A stretch of DNA of 64,000 nt from Isochrysis galbana (GCA_018136815.1 CM030935.1:2969999-3033998), one strand, 5' to 3'; positions 42,397 through 52,826 are shown, counted from the first letter of the stretch. Translations and numbers: made by a program. Notes: generated from the sequence alone by a model not told the origin.

Positions 42397-43536
42397 TCAA
42401 ACCAATGTTGATTGTGGTGCGTGCGAGGCAGTGGAGGAACGATAGAAGCAAGCTGCAGCCAGGATGAGACCAATGATACCGAAGACAATGATGGCACTTG
42501 TTGTCACAGAACCCACCGGGCCACTTTCAAGAGAGTCTAACTGATCGGAAGTCAGGTTGCCGAGTCGGTGAAAAAGACGACTCACAGAGATGTTAGCGGG
42601 CTGTATGGTTGCATGCGACCAAAAAGTCATCCCATCCTCAGACAGCCCTTGGTGTGTATGATACTGCCACGAGCCTCCGCGTCCACTCATCACGACCCAC
42701 TGTGAGCCATCGCCCAGCCATGTTCCCTGCCAAGACTGGTCGTCGCTGAGTGGGATGTGCGATACGAACGGTGTCCAGTCCAAGTAGTAGTGCTGGAATT
42801 GGTGCATGTCCACACCTGGAACAGATGGCATGCCATGCATGAAGGCCTCGAAGTGCATGGCGGCGGGGCTGGACATGTGAATGATGAGCTCAGACCCGAT
42901 GCCAAAGTTCGTGGCGGCCATGGCTTCGACGACCAGCCAAGAAATGGACTGAGCATACAAGAAGCTCTTCCAGTCACCACCCACGTTCGTGCAAATCCAG
43001 TTGCTGTTAGCCCAACGCTTCCAGCCCAACGGTTCGACCACGGCGAGGTCGATGGGATCAGGAGGCGTGCTCTCGTCCCATGGGGCCACTATCATGTCTC
43101 CAGTGGCTGGCGTACGGTCCCATGCCCGCTCCGGCGCGCGTGGCGCCGATGGTGGCAACTCCCATTGGTTCTCTTCCACATCGGCGGATCTTCTTTGCGG
43201 CGTGGGCTGCTCGAATGTGAAGAAGCCGGAAGGGTGCGTCACCGCGCTCAAGTCGGGCAGCAAGCTCGCGCCCGCCAGCAGGAGTGACAAGGCCATCGCA
43301 GCGAGGCCGAGCCACCACCCCTTCACCAGCGGCCCGCGCGCGCGGTGGCTCCGACGGCAGAGGCAAGGAGACCCGCCGGCTGCACGCAGATACACTAGGG
43401 GGGGGGGGATGGGACGGGCGGTCCGGGTGAGCAAGGTGGCAAGGTGGCACATGGACACATGGACACACATGTGTTTGATCCACCCATATGGTGGTCCGTG
43501 AATAGATAACAGTGTTGTGTAGATCAATGAGAACAT
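42397..43536 (-). CDS. Type I-like membrane protein with secreted domain, unknown family
   Basis: 379 aa from the ATG at 43536; the true start may be later, since the first 70 residues look weakly constrained. Hydrophobic segment WWLGLAAMALSLLLAGASLL at about 74-93 (signal anchor or signal peptide) and a C-terminal membrane segment (TTSAIIVFGIIGLILAAACF), leaving about 250 residues outside. That domain is rich in Trp, His and Asp (WANSNWICTN, GVDMHQFQHYYLDWTPF, GSWQYHTHQG), with likely N-glycosylation sites (ANIS, GNLT). No family recognised. Topology is inferred from hydrophobicity. Confidence 0.6.
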   Translation of the reverse strand: MFSLIYTTLLSIHGPPYGWIKHMCVHVSMCHLATLLTRTARPIPPPLVYLRAAGGSPCLCRRSHRARGPLVKGWWLGLAAMALSLLLAGASLLPDLSAVTHPSGFFTFEQPTPQRRSADVEENQWELPPSAPRAPERAWDRTPATGDMIVAPWDESTPPDPIDLAVVEPLGWKRWANSNWICTNVGGDWKSFLYAQSISWLVVEAMAATNFGIGSELIIHMSSPAAMHFEAFMHGMPSVPGVDMHQFQHYYLDWTPFVSHIPLSDDQSWQGTWLGDGSQWVVMSGRGGSWQYHTHQGLSEDGMTFWSHATIQPANISVSRLFHRLGNLTSDQLDSLESGPVGSVTTSAIIVFGIIGLILAAACFYRSSTASHAPQSTLV

Positions 43537-43804
43537 CGTGCGGCTAGCGCTCGTGACGGCGGTTCAGTGACTCTAGACAAGGCCGACGTAACACGTTGCC
43601 ACACGCACAGTAGAGCGTAGAGCTGAGATATCTACAACAATACACGACTTAGGATTAAACAACATGGACGTACATGGTACATGGAAGGATTGTTTCTGTT
43701 GTCTGCCTCGAACGAACGCTGCGGCCGTCCACGCGTGGCTGGCGAGCATCGGCGTCCAGGCCGGCCTCGCCGTTTGAGCATTCTGGTGGTGGTCGGACAA
43801 AACC

Positions 43805-44310
43805 TAGGGCGGTCAAACAGTGTTTTTTTATAAGGGGTGAAAAAATGACCATCTCAGAATTGAGGAAATTTGAGGATTTTTCACGGTAGAAAGTTCCCAA
43901 TACACCCAACTAGCACATATCCGGGGTCCATTAGGACCCGGACCCCCCCCTTGGGCCCCAACAACAAAACGTAATCAAAAAAAGACAGAAGACGCTAAAA
44001 TCGCAAAAGCTTGAAAAGCTCAACTTCAAGTCGAGACCGGGCGGGCTGCGTGCCCGTTTTCGACGATCCATCAGGATGAGAGACCCCGCCAGATACCAAA
44101 TACACAGGTCCCACCCGCATGGTCACGCCAATCGGACAGGCCGCGCCCTGATACCTCGTCGAAATCACCCATTCGCCGAGCCCATTGAACGTTGAGCCGT
44201 CGCCGAGCGAGGCCCGGAGAGCCCAACTTCGAACCGATGGCGGGCGCGCGGCCTGCCCGTTCTCGACGATCCATCAGGATGAGAGACCCCGCCAGATACC
44301 AAATACACAA
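43805..44310 (+). mobile_element. TAGGGCGGTCAAACAG element end with subterminal tandem repeat
   Basis: Exact terminus at 43805-43820. 44060-44120 and 44250-44315 are two units of GACGATCCATCAGGATGAGAG followed by CCCCGCCAGATACC and AAATACAC, about 190 bases apart. The inverted counterpart at 60010-60508 has the same layout. Confidence 0.7.
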
Positions 44311-44469
44311 AAAAAACCTTTTAATATTCTTACCGCACTCGCGGCGAATGGAACCACTACCCACTACAAGTAGCACGTAGCATACTCTCTACACCCCCAT
44401 TCCCCGGCCCTTCTCCCCCCGCCATCAGGCGGCTCCCCCCGTACACTACTAGGGGGATTGGGGTGGAGG

Positions 44470-45415
44470 GCTTAGATATGGTCCGGTGGCCCGCGCCCCC
44501 CCCCGGTGATCTTTCCCCCCCTTCCTCTTGTGTCTCCGAGTGGGCGGCCGACTCTGTCTCGTCTTATCCTGTAAACAGGCGCGAGACTTACCGATTTTCC
44601 GGTGGGCGGAGCTCTCGCTCGCGCCCACCCCCTTCTCCGCGCTCTCTCTCCCCTCTCCTGCGGCACGCGCGATGGCGCGCCTGCGGCAGGCCTCCAGCTG
44701 CCCTCTGGCGGCCCCTAGAGGCTCCTGGAGGCCAGCTCAGGGGCACGCTGGGGGAAAACCCCTTTCGGGTAAAATAACGCAGGGGGGGGGGGGCACTCGT
44801 GAGTTTAGGGGCCTAGAGCGCTAAGCTCCCTCGCCCGAGCGAGTGGCCGCGGCGAGCCGCGGCCCTTCCCTCCTGGCTCTGGCGCCCCCGTCTTCTCTTA
44901 CCCAAACGGGGCGAGAAGACACGTTACTGCCGGAGGGGAGAGCTGCCGCTCCCCCCTTCCCTCCCTCTTCCATTTTCCTCCTCTCTTCCCTGCGGCGGGG
45001 GCCCATGGCGCGCGCCTGCGGCCCCTCGCTCAGGTCCCCAGATGGCCTGCAGGGCCTGGGAGCATAGCTCAGGGGGCAGGTGAGGCTGGGGCATGGCCCT
45101 GGCCCCTCCTGCCTCTCCCTCGCTGGCTCTCGAGCCCCTGCGGGTCGACTGGAGCTGGCTGGGGGGTCATGAACAAGGGGGCCCAGGGGGAGGAGGGGCT
45201 GGTCAGAGGAATGGGCAGGCCGCAGGCCACGATGGGCCAGGGCGAGCGAGTCAGGCGGGCCTGTGGGGAGAGGTATGGGTCAGCAGGGTTGTGTGCTCCT
45301 GGCAAGCCATCAGGCGTGCCAGGAGAGTGGGTGGATCCTCCCCCATGGCAGGGGAGGAGTGGAGAGAGAGGGGGGCTCGTGCCCCCCCATGGGCGAACTA
45401 AGTATAAACTTAGTT
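44470..45415 (-). repeat. Hairpin-capped repeat, copy G
   Basis: Head hairpin at 45396-45415 (AACTAAGT/ACTTAGTT), then CGCCC and ATGGGGGGGCACGAG leftward. The second hairpin is at 45296-45325 (CTCCTGGC/GCCAGGAG). The distal half matches copy A inverted (GCGGCAGCTCTCCCCTCCGG, GTCTTCTC...GAGAAGAC). The longest copy. Confidence 0.75.
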
Positions 45416-45430
45416 CAGCTTTGGGGTCAA

Positions 45431-46190
45431 CCTACTTTTATAAGTGGGGGTCAATGGGGGCCTCGCGCCCCCCTCTCTCCATCGCGGACACCCCCCGGGG
45501 TGGGCCCGTACAATCAACCCCAGCCCCTGCCCTTTGGCAGGGGCTGAGCAATCAACACTCTGGCCCAGACCCCTAGTGGGCGCGGGCCGAGACTCGCACT
45601 CCCACGCCCAGCATGGGCCTGCCCTCGAGCTGACTCCCCCCCCTCCCCTGGTCGCCAGGCATACAGAGGCCACTGGGAGGCTCCAATGGCCAGCGTGGCA
45701 AGCGTGGGAGAGGCAGGGGGGGCCAGGGGCTGAGCCCCAGCCTCCACTGCCCCCTGAGCTGCCCTTGCTGGCCCTCTGGGAGCCCCCAAAGGCCCTCTGA
45801 GAGCAGGCCGTGGCGCGCCGCATGGCGACGCGCCGCAGGGAGAGGGGCGGAGGAGAATGGAGAGAGGGAGAGGGGGGAATTTGCGCCCCCCCCGATGGAG
45901 TGCGGTAAGAAACGGGCCCCGTTTGCGTTAGCAAACGGGCGAAGGGGGGCGGCTGGCGACAGGAGGGGCGAGAAGAAGGGAGTGGCTCAAGACGTCCCTG
46001 TGGCAGATATCGGGGGGCGCAGTCATTTATTTCTTCGAGGACTGCTCGCGGCGCGAGCTGTAAGTAAGGGCCGTTCTGCTTCACGACGAGAGGTCCCTCC
46101 CCCCCCCCCCGGTGTTTTTCCCCGGAGAGTCGGCCGGCGTCGACCGGTCCGCCTCAATGGGTTTTCCCTCATTGTAACTTGTGGGGAGTT
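45431..46190 (+). repeat. Hairpin-capped repeat, copy H, head-to-head with G
   Basis: Head stem at 45431-45448 (CCTACTT/AAGTGGG with one wobble pair), then GGTCA and ATGGGGGCCTCG. The second hairpin is at 45521-45546. The CCCGTTTGC/GCAAACGGG stem is near 45915-45940. It starts 16 bases after the head of copy G, pointing away from it. Confidence 0.75.
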
Positions 46191-47068
46191 ATAATGGGAG
46201 CCGGGGGTTTGCGAGGGGGGAGATTTGAAGGGATGCATATGTGTATGTGTCTGTGCCATCACTTCAAGGCGTGCGGGCAAGTGCGCTGAGGGGTGTCGTG
46301 ATAGTACCGGGCTAGTGGGAGTAGTGGTACTAACGCTCAGTTGTTTTATTATTATAGTTCAGCTTTGGGGTAGAATTGTGTAAGGTGTAGAAAATGGCAA
46401 TGGGGGGGGGGGTAAAAAAAGGGAACCTCAAGTTGCATCCTCTGGCCCTGTCCCAAATCGAGTGAATGGAGTAAGACCACGTGTGTGTTTCAACATGTGA
46501 AGTGTCAAGTTGAGTCAAGTAACCTCCAGGTGACAACGAAAGGTGTTAGCGGGGATGGGGATAATTGATAATTGAACGCTTTTGGTCTTGGCGCAGCCCT
46601 TTCCCTTTCCTCTCTCTCTCTCTCTGCCGCCCCTTGGGCAGCTGTGTGTGGGTGTCATCTCGATGCACCCGAACACTTCAGATTTTTTTTTCAATACACC
46701 CGAACACAAGAACACAAGACTCAAGACTATCCTTCCTTGCTTCCTGCGTGTGAGTGTTCGGTTTAACAGTAACCGTCGTTCACACTAACACTAAGGAGTA
46801 AGGAGTCCTTCTTTTGTTCTGAGTTCGTTCTCCCTCCCTCCCTTTCCCCTTCCGTGCTGTGCGTAGGCCGTGTAGAGGTAATGATATCCCTACGAGGCAT
46901 CTCAACCCACCCGAACACAAGACTACAATATCCTTTCCTGCGTGTGAGTGGGCTGTCTTGGGCCTCCGTAGAAACTCGGTAAACCCGTGTCTACCAATTA
47001 GGCCTACAATTCTCGAGGGTCTGCTTTAGTCCCGAAGCAGGGATAGCGAGGCCTCGAGTCGTCGGGCG
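46191..47068. other. 5' intergenic region of the MORN-SET gene
   Basis: 46650-46780 and 46900-46955 share CACCCGAACACAAGA and CCTGCGTGTGAGTG, a local duplication. A G-run lies at 46402. No gene. Confidence 0.45.
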
Positions 47069-49465
47069 ATGTCGTCCACGTCGACGGCCGGCTCGCCACT
47101 CGGCTTGGAGGAGGGCCTGGAGGGCTGGAAGGACGCGGAGGAGGAGGAGCAAGAGGAAGAGAATGAGGCGCATTGGAGCGGTCGGCTCGACGCGTCCGGG
47201 CTGCCGACCGGCCGCGGCACGCTCACGCTGTCCAAGCGCGCCAGGTACGAGGGGCACATGCTGCAGGGCGAGAGGAGCGGACGCGGGGTGCTGCTCGTCG
47301 ACGAGGCTAGCGCTTCCGACGAGGAGGAGGGTGAGGGGCGGCGCATGAGCTCTCTGCGCGTGGGATGGCGGAAGGATGAACCGGCCGGTCCTGGCGTCTT
47401 CACTGAGCCTGACGGTTCTGTCGTCCATGGCCACTGGGTAAATGGTTTGCTACACGGCCCAGTGGTCGAGCAGCATTCCGACGGAAGCCTCCGCTTTGCT
47501 GGCGCATACCGTGAGGGTGAGCGGAACGGATTCGGTGTTGAAGTACGCGCTGACGGCGGTGCGCTCGTCGGGTGCTGGACGGACGGCGCAATGGACGGGA
47601 GAAGGTGCGCTTTCCTGTACCCTTGCCGGAGTGGCAGTGGGCTAGTTGGCGAGTGGAGGCAAGGCGTGATGGTACGTGCCGCCTTTGTGGAGGTGCTTGC
47701 TCCGGAAGGCGAGGCGCTGAATTGCAAGGTTGCTATGCCATTTTCTCGCCGAGATGGGTCGAAGGCCGTGCGTCTTGGAGCCAACGCTATCCATCCGGCG
47801 CTGAAATCGTTCGTGCATGTGGCCATTGACCATGGTGATGCTGCCTTCGGATCCGGAAACGGGAAGCAAGAGATCTCCGTCATGGATGCACAATCGCTCT
47901 GTACGAGGATGATCCCTCGACCACGTCCCCTATCGAGGCATTTCGATGGCGCGGTGTCCAACGTAGAGGGCGGGCCCAAGTCAACAGTTTGTGGTGCTGA
48001 CCCATTCGAAATGGTTCAAGTTGAGGTACGCGCGTCCAAAATCGTCAATGGGGGTTTGGGGCTGTATGCAAGGCAGGGTCTGCGGCCGTCGCAGGTCGCT
48101 GCCTTCCTCTTTGGCGATATCTTGAGCGGCAGCGACAGTGGCACCGTGACGCATACGCCACCACCAGGGGTCGTGGTCGACTGGGCCGTCTTTCTTGGCA
48201 AGGAGTGGCTGGTGCCTTACACTCGGGAGGCCTCACCTGCCAGCAAATATGCCGAATTGAGCTGCGGCTGGAGAGCAAATCATGGAGGCTGGCGCGCGAA
48301 CTGCACCTTGGAGCCGTTTGATCACCCGATGGTCAGCTGTGCGGTATGTGTGCGCGTACGTCCCGATACCCATGTTTCCGCCGGCGATGAGTTGCTTGTT
48401 GCATATGAACACTTGCCGAACCTTGCAGATGCTCTATTGCCACAGTGGTACTGCGACTTGCTCAATCAGCACGACGAGGACGGATATTACGCCCACTTGC
48501 GCCACTCGCCACCTCACACTGTCCTTGAAGTACCAAGCGTAGCAGAGCCTCAGTGCACTGTTCGCGTGGTTCAACACGGGCCTTGGCGCGTGATGTGGGT
48601 TGGCAAGGTAGAGCAAGGAATGACATATCACCGCTTTGATGAGCCGCACACTATTGTTGCGTCAGTCGTGGGGTTTGACTACCAGCGCACAATGGTGGCT
48701 TCGGCCTTGGCGTTGAGCGGATCTTTTTGCGCGCCTGCCAAGCACGGCGCGAGTCGTCCGTGTGGCTTGCTTGTTGGCCTCGGTGCTGGAAGCTGCGCGG
48801 CCGCGCTACACATGTTCGGTTGCACAGTTTTGGTGCTCGAGTATGACCACGCTGTGCTTCGTGCGGCCCGTGAGGCCCATGGGTTGAATTTTGACTTAGC
48901 AGAAAGTACTATGCGCGGAGAATCTGGCAGCGGCGGCCATCACATGTCTGGAGTCAACGACAATGATAGCTATCCGATCAAGGTCCTCGTGGCTGATGCA
49001 ATGGAGATCACGACACGAGTCTCTGCTCCTGTCGACTTTGTGCTGCTTGACGCATATGACGGTTGCGGGAATGTTCCAAAACATCTGCAGGAAGCTGACT
49101 TCCTATCTAAAGTTTCCGAGACACTGAGCGCTAGCGGATTTGTCGTCGCCAACCTCTGGAACGGGTCAAACGAGGCTAGACGCGCATGCAAGGCCTTTGG
49201 TCGGAAGTTACGCAGTTGTGTCGGCCGGGTGTTCTTCTTGCGAGTAGAAGGCCACGAGCAAAACATCATCTTGCTCTCCGTGAAAGGTGGACCTGATGCG
49301 GCGGACGACGCAAAAGCACTCTCTGAGTTGAGGGCCACGTTGGCGAGTGCTTTGGAAGGAGCCGCCGGTCTCGCTTCCGTTGACTATGCCCTGAAGCGGA
49401 GCCTCGAATCGTGTGTGAGGAGTGTTGCTTGTGTTAGTGATTTTGATGAACTTGGTGGCTTTTGA
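47069..49465 (+). CDS. MORN + SETD7-like SET + class I methyltransferase fusion
   Basis: 798 aa, single exon, ATG at 47069, with AATAAA at 49510. Residues about 35-200 are MORN-type repeats (ARYEGHMLQGERSGRGVLL; GSVVHGHWVNGLLHGPVVE; LRFAGAYREGERNGFGVEV). About 316-450 is a SET domain most like SETD7: VEVRASKIVNGGLGLYAR, then GWRANHGGWRANCTLEP (the ANHxxxxNC core) and GDELLVAYEH, so it should be a protein lysine methyltransferase. About 500-760 is a class I SAM-dependent fold of the METTL13/spermidine-synthase type: CGLLVGLGAGSCAAALHMFG (SAM loop), VLVLEYDHAVLRAAREAHGL (acidic residue after strand 2), VLVADAME, and VDFVLLDAYDG. The first two parts together are the SETD7 layout. The third is extra, in frame and unbroken. 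Substrates unknown. An acidic N-terminus (EEEEQEEENE) precedes the MORNs. Confidence 0.9.
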   Translation: MSSTSTAGSPLGLEEGLEGWKDAEEEEQEEENEAHWSGRLDASGLPTGRGTLTLSKRARYEGHMLQGERSGRGVLLVDEASASDEEEGEGRRMSSLRVGWRKDEPAGPGVFTEPDGSVVHGHWVNGLLHGPVVEQHSDGSLRFAGAYREGERNGFGVEVRADGGALVGCWTDGAMDGRRCAFLYPCRSGSGLVGEWRQGVMVRAAFVEVLAPEGEALNCKVAMPFSRRDGSKAVRLGANAIHPALKSFVHVAIDHGDAAFGSGNGKQEISVMDAQSLCTRMIPRPRPLSRHFDGAVSNVEGGPKSTVCGADPFEMVQVEVRASKIVNGGLGLYARQGLRPSQVAAFLFGDILSGSDSGTVTHTPPPGVVVDWAVFLGKEWLVPYTREASPASKYAELSCGWRANHGGWRANCTLEPFDHPMVSCAVCVRVRPDTHVSAGDELLVAYEHLPNLADALLPQWYCDLLNQHDEDGYYAHLRHSPPHTVLEVPSVAEPQCTVRVVQHGPWRVMWVGKVEQGMTYHRFDEPHTIVASVVGFDYQRTMVASALALSGSFCAPAKHGASRPCGLLVGLGAGSCAAALHMFGCTVLVLEYDHAVLRAAREAHGLNFDLAESTMRGESGSGGHHMSGVNDNDSYPIKVLVADAMEITTRVSAPVDFVLLDAYDGCGNVPKHLQEADFLSKVSETLSASGFVVANLWNGSNEARRACKAFGRKLRSCVGRVFFLRVEGHEQNIILLSVKGGPDAADDAKALSELRATLASALEGAAGLASVDYALKRSLESCVRSVACVSDFDELGGF

Positions 49466-49702
49466 AAACAGAACACGCTTCGTATAAATAGAAAACTATA
49501 ACTGCTACTAATAAAATCCAGTCTCGAACGCAACCGGTCGACAAGACCACCATCAAATCACTTGAGGAGTCATACATCACAAGCTGCATGGCTCAACAGG
49601 ACCACTCTTTCGCAGCCACACGCAGGGCTGCAGAGGAACAGGAGGCCACGCCCAATGGCCCCAATATTGAGTCGCGCGTGCCCAAGGCGGAGCGCGTGAC
49701 GC

Positions 49703-50345
49703 GTGACGCGCGTACACGCTCACACTCAACACCCTCAACACCATAACACCATCCACACACCACACACCACACACATGCACTCAACAAGACAAAAAAGGTC
49801 ACACATCACAACTCGGCCGGAGCTGCGCGACACAGTGAGAGCTGAGAGAGGCTCATTTCCGCGTCCCACCCCGACCACACCAAAATCCCAAGCGGCCGCA
49901 AAACTGACCCCATGGCCCCCGCCCACCGGGCACCCACAGGCAGTCCCCCAAGAAGGGACAAACCAAGAAGTCGAGCACGAGTTCGACTTGGACTACTCCC
50001 AAATCATCATGACACTCAACTCCACGGACCGTGGGATCAAGATCAAGGACGAAGAGGCCTTCAGCGCCATCGTGGCGCACCTCAATGCTCTTGACTCTTG
50101 AACTCTTGAAGGTGTCGACCTGGACCTGGAGCCGGACTTCCTCGCCAAGAGCTCATCCGACCCTTGGGAAGTCCTCGTTACGGCGGACTGCGCCTAACAA
50201 TACAAATCAAAGTTCAATTACCAAGGGGTATTTGCGCTCCACGGAGTGAAATACCTCATGATCGTCAAATTCCAAACTTTCGACGACAAGGCTCGCGCAA
50301 TCCCACAAGCCTCGTCCAAGTCCAAGGCTCTAGCCGGGAGAAGGA
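49703..50345 (+). pseudogene. Decayed ORF, unknown (possibly element-derived)
   Basis: One frame stays protein-like through two in-frame stops (50099-50101 and 50195-50197): EHEFDLDYSQIIMTLNSTD, KIKDEEAFSAIVAHLNALDS, stop, TLEGVDLDLEPDFLAKSSS and DPWEVLVTADCA, stop, FNYQGVFALHGVKYLMIV. The composition differs from neighbouring genes. Family not recognised. 50346-50852 has a G-run at 50360-50385 and no gene. Confidence 0.45.
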
Positions 50346-50852
50346 GAGAACGGAGGGACGGGGGGGGGGGGGGGGTCGGGGGGGGATGTGCTTTGCCAGT
50401 AGAAGTTATCTACCCACTTTACGGTGGCATTCGCAATGCGGGTATTCGTCAAAAAGGCAACCAACAACCAAACCTGAGGAGGTCGCAGCCTCTCATGACT
50501 CGAGTGCTTTACAAAGAATTTTAACTTACAACATTTTGTCTGCTTCTCTGTCGTCTCTTGCAAATTTGAGAATGGTGCCCACATGCGCATAAAGACATGG
50601 AACAATCTACGATCCCCATGACTGCATGGCAGAGACACCAAAGACCAAAGCGCCTTCGGGAAGTCGTCATCTCTCAACACGTGGCACCCATAGCTACACG
50701 GAATCCTTAGAAATGCAGAATACGAAAACCCAGTATTTAAGGTCTCGCACGCTTCCTGGATCAACCTGTGCTGCGCATCCTGCACAAGTGGCGCCGCGTT
50801 AATCATTTCGAATGAGGTTGTCCTCACCGACCAACATAGGTGAGTCGAAACC

Positions 50853-51785
50853 TCACTCACTTGCACTTCCTCTCCTTGAGGGGCGCGGTGGACTCCTCAT
50901 CGGACTTCTGGCCTTCCGCGCCGGGTGACGAGAACGGGAGGGGGGGTAGGAGCGGGAGCGAGAGGAAGAGCGAGAGCGACCACGTCGGTAGGGAGGAGAG
51001 CGGGACGAAAGAGAACTGTCCGAGCGCGAGCAACGACCTCGGCGGATTGGTGACCGGTCGCGCCTTGGTGGAGGGCTGTACGATCGGTCTCGTCGTCGCG
51101 GGCTAGACGAACGCCTGCGCCTTGACGGTGGAGTATAACGCCGACCGTATGGCGGGCGGGTGTGTTTATCGCGGTCCGATGGATGCCCCCGATAGGGGGG
51201 CCTGTCTCCCCGCTGTCCAGCGCGACGGCGATCTGGAGAAAAGCCTCGTGGCGGTGAACGTCGATAGCTTGCACCTCGGCCACGAGGGGGCGACCGCCCA
51301 CGGTTGGGAGATCTGCCGCGTCCAGGCGACCTGCCTCGTCCAGGCGAGCCTCGGCCGGGAGATCTGCGAAAGTTGTTCCTTCCACTTCCGACAAAGCTGA
51401 CTGAGACACATTGGCTGTCGATCTCGCCGCCATTCATGTGATGGATTGCGTCCTCAGCGACAGGCGCGCTGACGTACTCGACAAAGGCGTAGCCCTTAGA
51501 GAGACCAAGCACTCGATCCATCGCAAGCTCAACACTCACCACTTTGCCAAAGATGCCGAATATTTCGCGAAGGTGCTCCTCGCTCACGTTCCTCGAGAGG
51601 TTGCGCACATGAAGCACTGCGGTCTGCCGCACAGGTGGCCCACGTCCGCGCCCGCGCTCAGGCGAGGAGGAGGAGTAGGAATAGCTGTCCGAGTCGTACC
51701 GTGGGCTCGCCGGCCGCGCCGCACCAGGCCGCACAGACGGCGAGCGCGAGTAACTGTACGAGGAGGAGGAGGAGGAGGAGGGCAT
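50853..51785 (-). CDS. RNPS1: RNPS1-like SR protein (exon junction / ASAP complex)
   Basis: 310 aa from the ATG at 51785 (MPSSSSSSSYSYSRS). The open frame continues upstream into non-conserved sequence. In animals RNPS1 joins Acinus and SAP18 in the ASAP complex at exon junctions and affects splicing and mRNA decay. Seen: N-terminal Ser-rich tract; one RRM at about 56-132 with RNP2 LHVRNL and RNP1 KGYAFVEY, and the RNPS1-type tail HHMNGGEIDSQCVSVSF; then a long Arg/Ser/Pro tail with repeats such as SPGRGRSP and RSPPRG, and blocks of RRRDRSYSPPP. The RNP1 context LSKGYAFVE and MNGGEID point to RNPS1 rather than other SR proteins. A small hAT element sits 136 bases upstream of the start. Confidence 0.85.
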   Translation of the reverse strand: MPSSSSSSSYSYSRSPSVRPGAARPASPRYDSDSYSYSSSSPERGRGRGPPVRQTAVLHVRNLSRNVSEEHLREIFGIFGKVVSVELAMDRVLGLSKGYAFVEYVSAPVAEDAIHHMNGGEIDSQCVSVSFVGSGRNNFRRSPGRGSPGRGRSPGRGRSPNRGRSPPRGRGASYRRSPPRGFSPDRRRAGQRGDRPPYRGHPSDRDKHTRPPYGRRYTPPSRRRRSSSPRRRDRSYSPPPRRDRSPIRRGRCSRSDSSLSSRSPPYRRGRSRSSSRSRSYPPSRSRHPARKARSPMRSPPRPSRRGSASE

Positions 51786-51920
51786 CGAGCCGAGCGAGGC
51801 GCGGCGCGGCGGCGACGGCGCGTCCCCTCTAGCCCCCGTGCTGTCTAAGCTTAGTGGGACCTTAGAAAACTGGGAGTAGTAAGAAACATTCTTGAAGGTG
51901 TCCGCTAAGCTACGAGTGTC

Positions 51921-52818
51921 TAAGGTGTGGAACAAGATACCTAGATATCTAGATAATAGGCATAGAGGGAGCAAAATGAGCTAATAGTATCTAACAAGTT
52001 AGTGCTTCAGAGCTAATAGTATCTAATAAGATAGTAAATATTGCCAATAGTATTAACAGGGTAGATAGTGCCCTAGCCAGGTGCGCGAGTGCTGGGTTCG
52101 GGGCTGTGCATACGAAAGGACAAATACGACAACGCAAGCGCCACACATACGCACTCACTGACAGTTGGCTGCAGCTAGCAAAGCATGCTCTAATGTTTCA
52201 TCCATCTGAGCAAACTTCAAATCATCATGCAGCTTCCCAACTTTGGAGAATGCGCGCTCCACCCCCGCAGAAGAAGCCGGGCGCCCTAGGTATTGACGAG
52301 CCATCTTCGCCAACGTCGAAAGCCCCTAGGGCCTGCCAGTCGCGGCATCTTGCTTCGTCTTGTCGTGATCGCGCGCTTTCCACCAATCGAGGATGTCTAT
52401 GTCCATGTTTGATACCTTGGGCATCGGCCCAAGTAGATCTGAAGATCATCCACATCTGCTTCTCCGGTTGCGTCCGACGGGTCGTCTTTGTCGGACGTTG
52501 GGGCCAACGGCATCCCCACAGCACTGGCGCGCACCGCGGCGAACAGTTTCACCGCCATGTGCGGAGGAGCAAGTGGGGGGGGGGGGACAACAATGATGCG
52601 GGAGGGGGGGCGATATTCATAGTAGGGGGTGCTAAAACAAAACTTCGGAGAGCACCTACTATCTAGTTGTATTATATATCTAGATATTAAGGAGCTCAGA
52701 GGAGCTAATAGTATCTAACAAGTTAGTGCTTCAGAGCTAATAGTATCTAACAAGTTAGCAAATTTCACGAATAGTTTCTAACTAGTATAGCCTCAAACCA
52801 AACCTATTCCACACCCTA
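51921..52818 (-). mobile_element. Small non-autonomous hAT transposon with 8-bp target duplication
   Basis: 898 bp. Ends TAAGGTGTGGAA and, complemented, TAGGGTGTGGAA. Flanked by the direct repeat CGAGTGTC at 51913-51920 and 52819-52826, the 8-bp duplication typical of hAT. Inside, on the minus strand from about 52415 to 52155, is a transposase C-terminal remnant: DIDILDWWKARDHDKTKQD, LAKMARQYLG, RPASSAGVERAFSKVGKLHD, ETLEHALLAAANCQ, stop. An internal stop near 52330 and loss of the catalytic part make it non-coding. A 60-base subterminal unit (GAGCTAATAGTATCTAACAA and GTTAGTGCTTCA) occurs near both ends in the same orientation (51978 and 52702). Same family as the relic at 21086. Confidence 0.88.
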
Positions 52819-52826
52819 CGAGTGTC

